Below, in pieces: positions 20,388 to 27,994 of a stretch of DNA of 64,000 nucleotides. The notes beneath the pieces are model-generated. The model was given only the letters and a program-made list of their open reading frames with translations, searched no databases and had not been told where the DNA came from. How positions within the stretch are numbered: the first letter of the stretch is position 1; every line of letters begins with the position of its first letter. This stretch comes from Rhodospirillales bacterium (GTDB taxonomy: Bacteria > Pseudomonadota > Alphaproteobacteria > Rhodospirillales > JASLLZ01). The stretch is from the NCBI GenBank assembly GCA_030746775.1, contig JASLLZ010000009.1, positions 1-64,000 on the forward strand, written 5' to 3'. The position numbers were made by a program, and so were the translations under genes.

Positions 20388-21644
20388 TCAGAAGCGGTCG
20401 GGGCGGAAGGGCATCAGGTCGACACTGGGCGGACGTCCGGCGGCAAGCTCGCCGATCAGCTTGCCGGTGATCGCCGCAACGGCGATACCGATGTGGTCGT
20501 GGCCGAAGGCGAACAGCACGTTCGGATGACCGGGCGCCGGGCCGATGACGGGCTTGGAATCGGGCAGCGACGGCCTGGGGCCGACCCAGCGCGTCGCGCC
20601 TTCGGTGTTGAGGGTCGGGAAGAGAGCCTTGGCCTTTCTCTCGATGACATCTGTATGGGCCGGGTTGAGGGGCGCGTCGGGATCGGTGAACTCGGCGATC
20701 GAGGAACACCTGAGGCCGTGTTCCATGGGCGTGACGGCGACGTGGCGGTCGCGCGAATTGATGCACATCCGCAATTGGATGCCGGGATCGGGAAACATGA
20801 GGTTGTAGCCGCGCTCCGCCGCCAGCGGCAGCCGGCATCCAAGTTGCGCCGCCAGGGGCTTGGACCACGTGCCGGCGGCAAGGACGATGAGATCGGGCGC
20901 GTGGGTGGCGCCATCGGTAACCACCCGGGGCGGGCCTTCGGTTGCGAACTCGAAGCCCTTTACGGTTTCGCTGAGCAAGGTGCCGCCCCGGCGCACCAAG
21001 TCCTCGGCTAGGACCTGGGCCAGGCGCAGGGGGTTCACGGTCACCGCCACGTCGGGCAGGAAGACGGCACCGACGACGCCAGGGCCCAGCGCCGGCTCCA
21101 TCTCGCGCGCATCGTCGCCACTCATCTCCTGGATCCGAATGCCGTGCCGGCGGCGCAGGTCGATGACGTATTTCGATCCGGCCAGGTACTTGGCGTCCTC
21201 GAAGATTTGCAAAAGCCCGTCGCGCCGGATCAACGTCTCGGCGCCGGATTGCGAGAGCAGGGGGTCGTAGGCTTCGAACAGTTTGCTCAAAAGGCTGTAA
21301 CGGGCGTCGGCGATCTCCTCGACGCGCTGGCGCCGCCCGGCCAGGGCGAAGCGCAGGAACCACGGCGTCATGGCGGCAAGCTTGGTCCACGGCACCGACA
21401 GCGGCTCCTCGGGATCGAGCAGCAACCTCGGCACCTTGGGCAGCATGCCAGGGAGCGAGGCGGGAACGCAGGACGCGACGCCCAGGTTGCCGGCGTTGCC
21501 TTCGGTGGCGCCGGTGCCGGGGCCGGCGCGGTCGACAAGCGTTACCCGCAGACCCTCGCGTTGCAGATAAAGCGCCGAGCAGACGCCGACGATGCCGGCC
21601 CCGATGACCAGCGCCGTGCGGCCGGAAGGCTGCCCTACCGCCAT
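20388..21644 (-). CDS. DadA-like FAD-dependent amino acid/amine oxidase (array copy 1)
   Basis: A 418-residue DAO-family flavoprotein. The dinucleotide-binding motif VIGAGIVGVCSALYLQREG is at residues 13-31, and the C-terminal FAD contact PVIGPAPGHPNVLFAFGHDHIG is near residue 360. Such enzymes oxidise C-N bonds of D-amino acids, N-methyl amino acids or related amines. The substrate-contacting middle part differs from the other three copies. It is last in a four-gene minus-strand array and starts 3 bases after copy 2 ends. All four copies end in PFRPxRF. Confidence 0.88.
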   Translation of the reverse strand: MAVGQPSGRTALVIGAGIVGVCSALYLQREGLRVTLVDRAGPGTGATEGNAGNLGVASCVPASLPGMLPKVPRLLLDPEEPLSVPWTKLAAMTPWFLRFALAGRRQRVEEIADARYSLLSKLFEAYDPLLSQSGAETLIRRDGLLQIFEDAKYLAGSKYVIDLRRRHGIRIQEMSGDDAREMEPALGPGVVGAVFLPDVAVTVNPLRLAQVLAEDLVRRGGTLLSETVKGFEFATEGPPRVVTDGATHAPDLIVLAAGTWSKPLAAQLGCRLPLAAERGYNLMFPDPGIQLRMCINSRDRHVAVTPMEHGLRCSSIAEFTDPDAPLNPAHTDVIERKAKALFPTLNTEGATRWVGPRPSLPDSKPVIGPAPGHPNVLFAFGHDHIGIAVAAITGKLIGELAAGRPPSVDLMPFRPDRF

Positions 21645-21647
21645 GAC

Positions 21648-22895
21648 CTAAAACCGGTCGGGGCGGAAGGGGGTGATGTCGATACTGGTCGGCCGACCGG
21701 CCGCCAGCTCGCCGATCAGCTTGCCGGTGACGGCGCCCAGCGTCAGCCCGATGTGGCCGTGGCCGAAGGCGAACAGCACCTTGGGATGGCCGGGACAGGC
21801 ACCGATCACGGGCATTGAATCGGGCATCGACGGGCGGGCGCCCATGCCGCGCTCCAGCTCGCGCATCTCAAGGCCGGGGATCAAGCCGTCGACCTGGCGC
21901 AGGTTGGCCAGCGCCCGGTCGTAATCGGGCGGCGCGTCGACGGGGGCGAACTCGGCCCCGCTCGATACCCTGAGCCCGTGTTCCATGGGGCAAATTGCAA
22001 GGAGCTTGTCGTTCCACTGTAGCGGCCCCCTAATTCCCGGGTCGGGCAGCATCATGAAGTAGCCGCGCTCGGCTTGCATCGGCACTTCGGTGCCCAGTTG
22101 CGCCGCCAGGGCCCGGGACCAGGCACCGGCCGCGATGACGACAAGCCGGGCTGTGTGGCTGGCGGTCTCGGTGACGACCTTGGGCGCACCGTCGGTGACC
22201 GTCTCGAAGCCCGTGACCTTTTCCCGGAGAAGGGTGCCGCCGCTCCGGACCAGGTGTTCGGCCAGGACTTGTACCAGACGCTTGGGATTGACCACGTGGC
22301 CATTGATGCGCTGGTAGGCGCCGTGCACGACGTTGGGTCCCAGCTTGGGCTCGATCTCGCGCGTCTGGTCGCCGTCAAGCTCCTCGATCTCGACGCCGCG
22401 GCTGCTGCGGACGTTGCGTTCGTAGCGGCCGCTCTCGAAGGCCCGGCGGCTGGTGTAAACGAAGAGCCGGCCTTGGTGCTGGATCATGTCCTTGGCCCCG
22501 GCGTCTGTGACCAGGGGCTCATAGGCCTCGAAGATATTGGAGACGACGGTCAACAGCGCGTCGGCGATCTCGTCGACGCGGCGTTGCCGGCCGGCGAGCA
22601 GGAAGCGGATGAACCAGGGCGTGGCGGGCAGGAAGTTGCTGGGCGGAACCGAGAGCGGATGCAAGCGGTTCATCAGCATGCCGGGAACCTTGCGCCACAG
22701 GCCGGGGAGCGAAAAGGGCGAGCAACTGCCGGCGCCAAGGCCGCCGGCGTTGACCGCCGAGCAGGTCTCGCCGGGGCCAGCCTTGTCGATCAAGGTGACC
22801 GTGAAGCCCTCGCGTTGCAAATAGAGGGCGGTGCAGACGCCGACGATGCCGGCGCCGATGACCAGCGCCGTGCGTTCTTGGGAGTTCTCGGCCAT
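21648..22895 (-). CDS. DadA-like FAD-dependent amino acid/amine oxidase (array copy 2)
   Basis: A 415-residue paralogue of its neighbours, with VIGAGIVGVCTALYLQREG at the N-terminus and PVIGACPGHPKVLFAFGHGHIG near the C-terminus. It is the most divergent N-terminally (MAENSQERT) and has Cys rather than Pro in the C-terminal FAD loop. Three bases separate it from copy 3 upstream and three from copy 1 downstream, so translation is probably coupled. The substrate is unknown; C-N bond oxidation with FAD is expected. Confidence 0.88.
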   Translation of the reverse strand: MAENSQERTALVIGAGIVGVCTALYLQREGFTVTLIDKAGPGETCSAVNAGGLGAGSCSPFSLPGLWRKVPGMLMNRLHPLSVPPSNFLPATPWFIRFLLAGRQRRVDEIADALLTVVSNIFEAYEPLVTDAGAKDMIQHQGRLFVYTSRRAFESGRYERNVRSSRGVEIEELDGDQTREIEPKLGPNVVHGAYQRINGHVVNPKRLVQVLAEHLVRSGGTLLREKVTGFETVTDGAPKVVTETASHTARLVVIAAGAWSRALAAQLGTEVPMQAERGYFMMLPDPGIRGPLQWNDKLLAICPMEHGLRVSSGAEFAPVDAPPDYDRALANLRQVDGLIPGLEMRELERGMGARPSMPDSMPVIGACPGHPKVLFAFGHGHIGLTLGAVTGKLIGELAAGRPTSIDITPFRPDRF

Positions 22896-22898
22896 GGC

Positions 22899-24170
22899 TC
22901 AGAACCTTTCGGGGCGGAAGGGATGGATGTCGATGCCGGGTTCGCGACCGGCCGCCAGCTCGCCGATGGTGCGTCCGGTGACGGCGCCGAGGCCAAGGCC
23001 GATCATGCAATGGCCGAAGGCGAAGAGCACCGAGGGATGACCGGGCGCCGGCCCGATCACCGGCATGGAATCGGGGGTCGAGGGGCGGTTTCCCATCCAC
23101 CGCGTCATGCCGTTGGATTTGAGGCCGGGTATGAGTGCCCGGGCGTGGCGCAGGACGGTATCGGCGCGGGCGTAGTTGGGGGGCGCATCGAGCCCTTCGA
23201 AATCGGCGATTCCGGTGATGCGCAGCCCGTGTTCCATCTGCGAGATGATGATGTGGCGATCCGACGACTGTACCGAGACACGGGTCGTCACCCCGGCGTC
23301 GGGCAGCATGGCGTGATAACCGCGTTGCGATTCCATGCATATCTTGGTGCCAAGCTGGGCCACCAGCTGCTTGGACCATACCCCGGCGGCGACGACGATG
23401 AGGTCGGGGTCGTGGGTGGCGGCGTCGGTCACGACCTTGGGCGGACCGTCGGCGCCGAATTCTAAGCCCTTGACGGTCTGGCGCAATATCGTGCCGCCCT
23501 TCTTGTGGAAAAGCTCGGCCAGGGTCTGGGTCAGACGCAGGGGGTTGATGGTCTGACCGGCGGCCGGAATGTAAGCGCCGCGCTTGACGGCCGGCCCAAG
23601 CGCCGGTTCGATCTCGCGCGCCTCGTCGCCGCTCAAGGCCTTGACCTCGATGCCGCGCCGCCGGCGCAGATCGAGGGCGTATTGACCGCCGGCGAACGAC
23701 GCCTCGCTCTCATAGACGTAAAGCTTGCCCTCGCGCCGGACCAGGTCGCCGGCGTCGGTCTCGGCGAGCAGGCTTTCGTAACATTCGAATAGGTCGGCGA
23801 GGGCGGCGCTCAAGGCGTCGGCGATTGCCTCGACGCGTTTGGGCCGCCCGGCTCTGGCGAAGCGGATGAACCACGGCAGTGCGCGCGGAAAATGGGACCA
23901 GCGGATCTTGAGCGCCGAATCGGGGTCGAACAGCATGGCCGGCACCTTGCCGAGCGAACCCGGCATGGCAAGGGGAGTGAACGACGCGATGCCCAGACCG
24001 CCGGCGTTGCCCGACGAGCAGCCCTCGCCGGGACCGTCGCGGTCGACCAGCGTTACCCGAAAACCTTCGCGTTGAAGATAAAGCGCCGAGCAGGTGCCGA
24101 CGATGCCGGCGCCGATGACCAGCGCCCGGCGTCCGTCCGCCGGCGGCGAGCCCGAACCCGTTTCCGCCAC
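22899..24170 (-). CDS. DadA-like FAD-dependent amino acid/amine oxidase (array copy 3)
   Basis: A 423-residue DAO-family protein starting at GTG 24170 (VAETGSGSPPADGRRALVIGAG). Its first 50 or so codons and about 60 bases upstream are nearly identical in DNA to copy 4, while the rest is clearly divergent. It keeps the FAD motif VIGAGIVGTCSALYLQREG and the loop PVIGPAPGHPSVLFAFGH. It has its own promoter-like element in the 68-base gap before it. The substrate is unknown. Confidence 0.88.
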   Translation of the reverse strand: MAETGSGSPPADGRRALVIGAGIVGTCSALYLQREGFRVTLVDRDGPGEGCSSGNAGGLGIASFTPLAMPGSLGKVPAMLFDPDSALKIRWSHFPRALPWFIRFARAGRPKRVEAIADALSAALADLFECYESLLAETDAGDLVRREGKLYVYESEASFAGGQYALDLRRRRGIEVKALSGDEAREIEPALGPAVKRGAYIPAAGQTINPLRLTQTLAELFHKKGGTILRQTVKGLEFGADGPPKVVTDAATHDPDLIVVAAGVWSKQLVAQLGTKICMESQRGYHAMLPDAGVTTRVSVQSSDRHIIISQMEHGLRITGIADFEGLDAPPNYARADTVLRHARALIPGLKSNGMTRWMGNRPSTPDSMPVIGPAPGHPSVLFAFGHCMIGLGLGAVTGRTIGELAAGREPGIDIHPFRPERF

Positions 24171-24201
24171 GATTTATTCCCCCCGGTCGATGATTGCGGG
24201 C

Positions 24202-24230
24202 AGCTTATCTTGCGTCCGCCGCCGGCGCAA
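24202..24230 (-). promoter_or_regulatory. promoter-like element before DAO copy 3, conserved with copy 4
   Basis: On the minus strand TTGCGC (24230-24225), 17 bases, then TAAGCT (24207-24202). The same pair with the same spacing lies before copy 4. The match to the sigma-70 consensus is only moderate, but conservation between paralogues in a non-coding gap supports a function. Confidence 0.4.
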
Positions 24231-24238
24231 CACGGGGC

Positions 24239-25501
24239 TCAGAAACGCTCTGGGCGGAAGGGGGCGAGGTCGATCGAGGTCGGGCGCCCGGCCGCCAGCT
24301 CGCCGATCAGCCGGCCGGTGACGGCGGCCTGGGAAAGGCCGCTGTGGGAGTGGCCGAAGGCGAACAGGACAGAGGGGTGGCGGGGCGACCGCCCGATGAC
24401 GGGGATGGAATCGGGGGTCGAGGGGCGGTGGCCCATCCAGCGCGTCATGCCCTCGGTCCTGATCCCCGGGATGACCGCCTGGGCTTGACGCAGCACCAGA
24501 TCGGCGCGGGCGTCGTTGGAAGGCTTGTCGAGGCCCGAGAACTCGGCGATGCCGGTCAGCCTGAGCCCGTGCTCCATGGGCGTTACCACGACGTAACGAT
24601 CGGAAAGCCTTATCGGTCGGGACAGCGAGACGCCGGGATCGGGCAGCATGACGTGGTAGCCGCGCTCGGCGGCCAGCGGCACGCGGCTGCCCAAGCGGGC
24701 CGCCAACCGGCCCGACCAGGCGCCGGCGGCAAGAACGATCAAATCCGGGGCGTGGGTGGCGGCGTCGGTGACCACCCGCGGCGGGCCGTCGGCGCCGGTC
24801 TCTAAGTCCCGCACCGTCTCGCGCAGGATGGTGCCGCCTCGGCGCTGGAAGCTCTCGGCGAAGGCCCGGGTGAGACGCAGCGGATCCACCGTGTGCTCCG
24901 TGCCGTCCAGGTGGACGCCGCACTCGACGGCGGGTCCCAGGTCCGGTTCCATTTGGTGGACCTCGTCGCGGTCCAACTCGGTCAGGACGAGGCCGCGACG
25001 GCGGTAGTTTTCGCGGTTGGCGGTATCGGCCTCGAAGCTGCGCCTCGATTCATAGGTGAAAACCATGCCCCTTTTGACGACCAAGGCCTCCGTCCCGGTC
25101 TCGGCGAACAGGGTGTCGTAGGCCGCGATGACGTCACGGTGCAGGTCATCGATGGCTTGGGCGACGGCGGTCCGGCGGCGCGGTGCCGAGGCCAAGGCAT
25201 AGCGGGCAAACCAGGGGACGAGCCCGGGCAGGTCGGGCCACCGGATGAAGAGCGGATGACGGGGGTCCATCAGCATGCCCGGCACCTTCGCCAGGATACC
25301 GGCCGGCGGATAGGTGCCGAGCCCGATGTTGGCGGCATTGCCCGACGAGCATCCCTCGCCGGGACCGTCGCGGTCGACCAGCGTTACCCGAAAACCTTCG
25401 CGCTGTAGATAAAGCGCCGAGCAGGTGCCGACGATGCCGGCGCCGATGACCAGCGCCCGGCGCCCATCTGTCGCCGCCGCCCCCGAACCCGTTTCCGCCA
25501 C
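24239..25501 (-). CDS. DadA-like FAD-dependent amino acid/amine oxidase (array copy 4, first in array)
   Basis: A 420-residue DAO-family flavoprotein. The track extends to 25561, but GTG 25501 matches the GTG start of copy 3 (VAETGSG...) and has GGCGGGGA 7 bases upstream. The FAD motif is VIGAGIVGTCSALYLQREG and the C-terminal loop PVIGRSPRHPSVLFAFGHSHSG, with Arg and Ser where the others have Ala and Ile. It is the promoter-proximal gene of the array, divergent from the ABC importer operon. The substrate is unknown. Confidence 0.87.
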   Translation of the reverse strand: MAETGSGAAATDGRRALVIGAGIVGTCSALYLQREGFRVTLVDRDGPGEGCSSGNAANIGLGTYPPAGILAKVPGMLMDPRHPLFIRWPDLPGLVPWFARYALASAPRRRTAVAQAIDDLHRDVIAAYDTLFAETGTEALVVKRGMVFTYESRRSFEADTANRENYRRRGLVLTELDRDEVHQMEPDLGPAVECGVHLDGTEHTVDPLRLTRAFAESFQRRGGTILRETVRDLETGADGPPRVVTDAATHAPDLIVLAAGAWSGRLAARLGSRVPLAAERGYHVMLPDPGVSLSRPIRLSDRYVVVTPMEHGLRLTGIAEFSGLDKPSNDARADLVLRQAQAVIPGIRTEGMTRWMGHRPSTPDSIPVIGRSPRHPSVLFAFGHSHSGLSQAAVTGRLIGELAAGRPTSIDLAPFRPERF

Positions 25502-25532
25502 GATTGAATCCCCGCCAAGATTAATTGCCGGA

Positions 25533-25561
25533 AGCTTATCTTGCGGCCCCTGCCAGCGCAA
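25533..25561 (-). promoter_or_regulatory. promoter-like element before DAO copy 4, conserved with copy 3
   Basis: On the minus strand TTGCGC (25561-25556), a 17-base spacer and TAAGCT (25538-25533). It repeats the element found before copy 3 at the same distance from the GTG start, give or take a few bases. It is the best candidate for the promoter of the whole oxidase array. Confidence 0.42.
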
Positions 25562-25690
25562 GCTGACGGGCGACCGTGGCGTGCGGCGAAGGGGAAAGGA
25601 TTTGCGCCGGCAAATCTCGTTGATGGAACTTATAACTTACCTGATTTTGAGGATTAGTTAGAAACGTTTAGACGTTAACAGGATGGACAT

Positions 25691-25730
25691 TCAATAAAAG
25701 ACAACAAAAAACAACAGAAAACAACATTTG
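25691..25730 (+). promoter_or_regulatory. candidate operator: 10-bp-period direct repeats
   Basis: Three successive 10-mers, ACAACAAAAA, ACAACAGAAA and ACAACATTTG (25701-25730), repeat with a period of exactly one helical turn; TCAATAAAAG precedes them in similar style. They end 10 bases before the -35 box of the importer promoter. Several DeoR-family regulators bind short direct repeats, and one is encoded in the same operon. Its binding here is inference. Confidence 0.5.
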
Positions 25731-25740
25731 CCCGGAGTTA

Positions 25741-25769
25741 TTGAAGTTTTGTTTGGAATTGGATAAATA
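25741..25769 (+). promoter_or_regulatory. candidate sigma-70 promoter of the ABC importer operon
   Basis: TTGAAG (25741-25746) and TAAATA (25764-25769) are separated by 17 bases, in an A/T-rich stretch. Transcription would start near 25776 and leave a leader of about 87 bases before ATG 25863. This is one of the best consensus matches in the window. Confidence 0.6.
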
Positions 25770-25862
25770 TATCTCTGCGAGAATTTCACGTTGCGGCGCA
25801 ACAGCGGCCGCTCACATCCCAAGGTCTTGGGAAACTTCGTCATGCAGAGAGGAATGAAGAAT

Positions 25863-26834
25863 ATGTACGATCTCGTCAGGAAATTGAGCGTTGCGGCCGT
25901 CGCCGCCGGTATCGCGGTTTTCGCCTGGGGGGCCGGGGACGCCCTGGCCAAGGACCTTGTGCTCTACACCGCGTCCAACCCGAAAATCGAAAAAGACATC
26001 ATGGCGGCGTTCCGCAAGGCCCATCCGGACATCACCGCCAAAGCGGTCAACATGTCGACGGGGCCGATCACCGAACGCGCCATCGCCGAGAAGGCCAATC
26101 CCCAGGCCGACGTCATCTGGATGATCAACAATATCGCCCTCGAACAGCTCAAGGACGCCGGCGCCTTGGAGCCTTACGAGCCAAAGGGCACCAAGATCGA
26201 CGATGCCTTCAAGGAAGAGGACGGTTTCTGGAACGGCCACAACGCCACCATCATGGCGATGGCCGTCAACACCAAGTTGTTGAAGGAAAAGAAGCTTCCC
26301 ATGCCGACCGATTGGGTGGATCTGGTCAAGCCGGTCTATAAGGGACAAATCACCATCGCGGCGGCTACCAAGTCGGGCACCGGCCTCAGCATCCTGTCGA
26401 CGATGCACGATGTCTTCGGCTGGAACTTCATCGACAACCTGCATCAGAACATCTTCCAGTACAATTCGTCGGGCAGCGCGGCGGCGCGTCAGGTGGGCGG
26501 CGGCGAGACCATCATCGGCCTCAGCTACGACACCGCCATCCTGCACCAGGTGCAGGCGATGCCGGGTGTCGAGATGGTCATCGGCCGTATGTCGCCCAAC
26601 GTAATCGAAGGCGCCGGCCTGCTGGCCGGGGCGCCCAATCCGGCGCAAGGAAAGGTCTTTCTGGATTGGTTGTTCAGCGAGGCGGGGATGAAGGTATTCG
26701 CCCCCCACGTCGGTATCGGCGCACAAGCCGGTTACGGCAACGTCGATCTGTCCAAGGTCCATATGTGGAAGCGCCGCCGGCCCTTGGACGCCAACGATTT
26801 CAAGCGCCAGTGGGCGTCGAAGTTCGAAAAGTAG
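25863..26834 (+). CDS. ABC transporter substrate-binding protein, Fe3+/2-aminoethylphosphonate-type fold
   Basis: A 323-residue periplasmic binding protein. ATG 25863 is preferred because GAGAGGA lies 9 bases upstream and a clean signal peptide follows (MYDLVRKLSVAAVAAGIAVFAWGAGDALA). The mature part opens with KDLVLYTASNPKIEKDIMAAF. It resembles the group that binds ferric iron, thiamine or 2-aminoethylphosphonate (NPQADVIW, SGTGLSILSTM). I see no twin tyrosines of the kind that bind iron near the C-terminus, so an organic ligand is more likely. It is first gene of the importer operon; a stem-loop follows it. Confidence 0.85.
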   Translation: MYDLVRKLSVAAVAAGIAVFAWGAGDALAKDLVLYTASNPKIEKDIMAAFRKAHPDITAKAVNMSTGPITERAIAEKANPQADVIWMINNIALEQLKDAGALEPYEPKGTKIDDAFKEEDGFWNGHNATIMAMAVNTKLLKEKKLPMPTDWVDLVKPVYKGQITIAAATKSGTGLSILSTMHDVFGWNFIDNLHQNIFQYNSSGSAAARQVGGGETIIGLSYDTAILHQVQAMPGVEMVIGRMSPNVIEGAGLLAGAPNPAQGKVFLDWLFSEAGMKVFAPHVGIGAQAGYGNVDLSKVHMWKRRRPLDANDFKRQWASKFEK

Positions 26835-26856
26835 GCTTTCGTACCAGCATCAAGAC

Positions 26857-26890
26857 CCACGGCTCCGCCAACTTGTAGGCGGGGCCGTGG
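26857..26890 (+). promoter_or_regulatory. intergenic stem-loop after the binding-protein gene
   Basis: CCACGGCTCCGCC pairs with GGCGGGGCCGTGG: 13 pairs including one G-T, around an 8-base loop. No T-run follows, so it is probably not a simple terminator. Hairpins in this position in importer operons commonly stabilise the upstream mRNA so that the binding protein is made in excess. Confidence 0.55.
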
Positions 26891-26911
26891 CCCCTTGTCG
26901 GGAGAGGGCTC

Positions 26912-27994
26912 GTGGCGAAGCTGACTTTTCTGGGCGTGACCAAGCGCTTCGGAAACGTGACCGCCGTCGACGACGTGTCCATGGACATCGCCTCGGGCGA
27001 GTTCGTGACCCTGGTCGGCGCCAGCGGTTGCGGCAAGACCACCTTGCTTCGCATCATCGCCGGATTTACCAAACCCGACAGCGGGGAGTTGGCCATCGAC
27101 GGCCGCCGGGTCGAAGGCCTGCCGCCGAGCAAGCGCGAGGTCGGCTTCGTCTTTCAATCCTACGCGCTTTTTCCGACACAAACCGTGGCCCAGAACATCG
27201 GTTTCTCGCTCAGCATCCGGCGGCGGGAAAAGGCGGAAATAGACGAAAGGGTGGCGGAGCTTTGCGCCCTGACCCAGCTTGGCGGGCTTGAGGAGCGTTA
27301 CCCGCACGAGCTTTCCGGCGGTCAGCAGCAACGCGTCGCCCTGGCCCGCGCCCTTGCTCCCGATCCCGCCATCTTGCTCCTCGACGAACCCTTGTCGGCG
27401 CTGGACGCCAAGATCAGGGCCCATCTGCGCGCCGAAATCCGCGCCGTCGTGGATCGACTGGGCATCACCACCGTCTACGTTACCCATGATCAAGAGGAGG
27501 CGCTGTCAATATCCGATCGCGTGGCGGTCATGGAAGCGGGAAAGGTCGTGCAGGTCGGCCGGCCGATGGAAGTGTACCTGGAGCCGGCGAGCCTCTTCGT
27601 CGCCGATTTCATCGGTACCAGCAACCACTTGCAAGGAAGGCCGAGGGGCAATGGCACGGTCGAAATCGACGGCGGCTTTTTGCCCGCCCGGGTGCCCGAG
27701 TCGGTCGCCGGCTTGGAGCGCTGCGTGGTCTGTATCCGGCCCGAACACGTCGATCTTTTCGCCGCCGATACCGCCGATACCCTGCCCGGCCGGCTGGTCT
27801 CCCACTCCTTTCTCGGGCCCACGGTGCGCGCCCGCGTGGCGACCGACGGGAACACCGAGTTGGAGGTCGACATCGCCACCAATGTTTGGCTGTCCAAGGG
27901 GCTGAACGGGGGCGACAAGGTGGGGTGGCGCGTGCGTTCCGGCGGCGCCGTCGCCTTCGCGGTGGCCGACGGCGGATCCGAGGACGGGCAATAG
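26912..27994 (+). CDS. ABC transporter ATP-binding protein
   Basis: A 360-residue ATPase of the iron/spermidine/AEP importer class, beginning at GTG 26912 behind GGGAGAGGG. Walker A is GASGCGKTT near residue 36, the signature LSGGQQQRVALARAL near 135, Walker B ILLLDEPLSALD near 155 and the H-loop VTHDQEEAL near 190. A C-terminal TOBE-like domain of about 110 residues follows. Its stop overlaps the permease start (TAGTG), so the two subunits are likely translated together. Confidence 0.93.
   Translation: MAKLTFLGVTKRFGNVTAVDDVSMDIASGEFVTLVGASGCGKTTLLRIIAGFTKPDSGELAIDGRRVEGLPPSKREVGFVFQSYALFPTQTVAQNIGFSLSIRRREKAEIDERVAELCALTQLGGLEERYPHELSGGQQQRVALARALAPDPAILLLDEPLSALDAKIRAHLRAEIRAVVDRLGITTVYVTHDQEEALSISDRVAVMEAGKVVQVGRPMEVYLEPASLFVADFIGTSNHLQGRPRGNGTVEIDGGFLPARVPESVAGLERCVVCIRPEHVDLFAADTADTLPGRLVSHSFLGPTVRARVATDGNTELEVDIATNVWLSKGLNGGDKVGWRVRSGGAVAFAVADGGSEDGQ

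Larger units (their letters stand above)
25502..25862. other. divergent control region between the FAD oxidase array and the ABC importer operon
   Basis: These 361 bases are markedly richer in A/T than either flank and contain no plausible gene. Besides the promoter and operator candidates listed separately, they hold a direct repeat AACTTAT/AACTTAC (about 25627-25640) and a small inverted repeat AACGT-TTAG-ACGTT (25663-25676). The density of short repeats suggests binding sites for one or more regulators, such as the DeoR-family protein encoded downstream. Confidence 0.6.

Noticed and set aside
22074-23465. 463-codon ORF on the plus strand across two oxidase genes
   Set aside because: Composition typical of a GC shadow; it spans two real genes including their junction.
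25863-26834. Annotation of the importer as a ferric iron system
   Set aside because: The fold group is shared, but I do not see the C-terminal tyrosine pair expected for iron binding, and the operon partners are sugar-isomerase-like. The ligand is left open.
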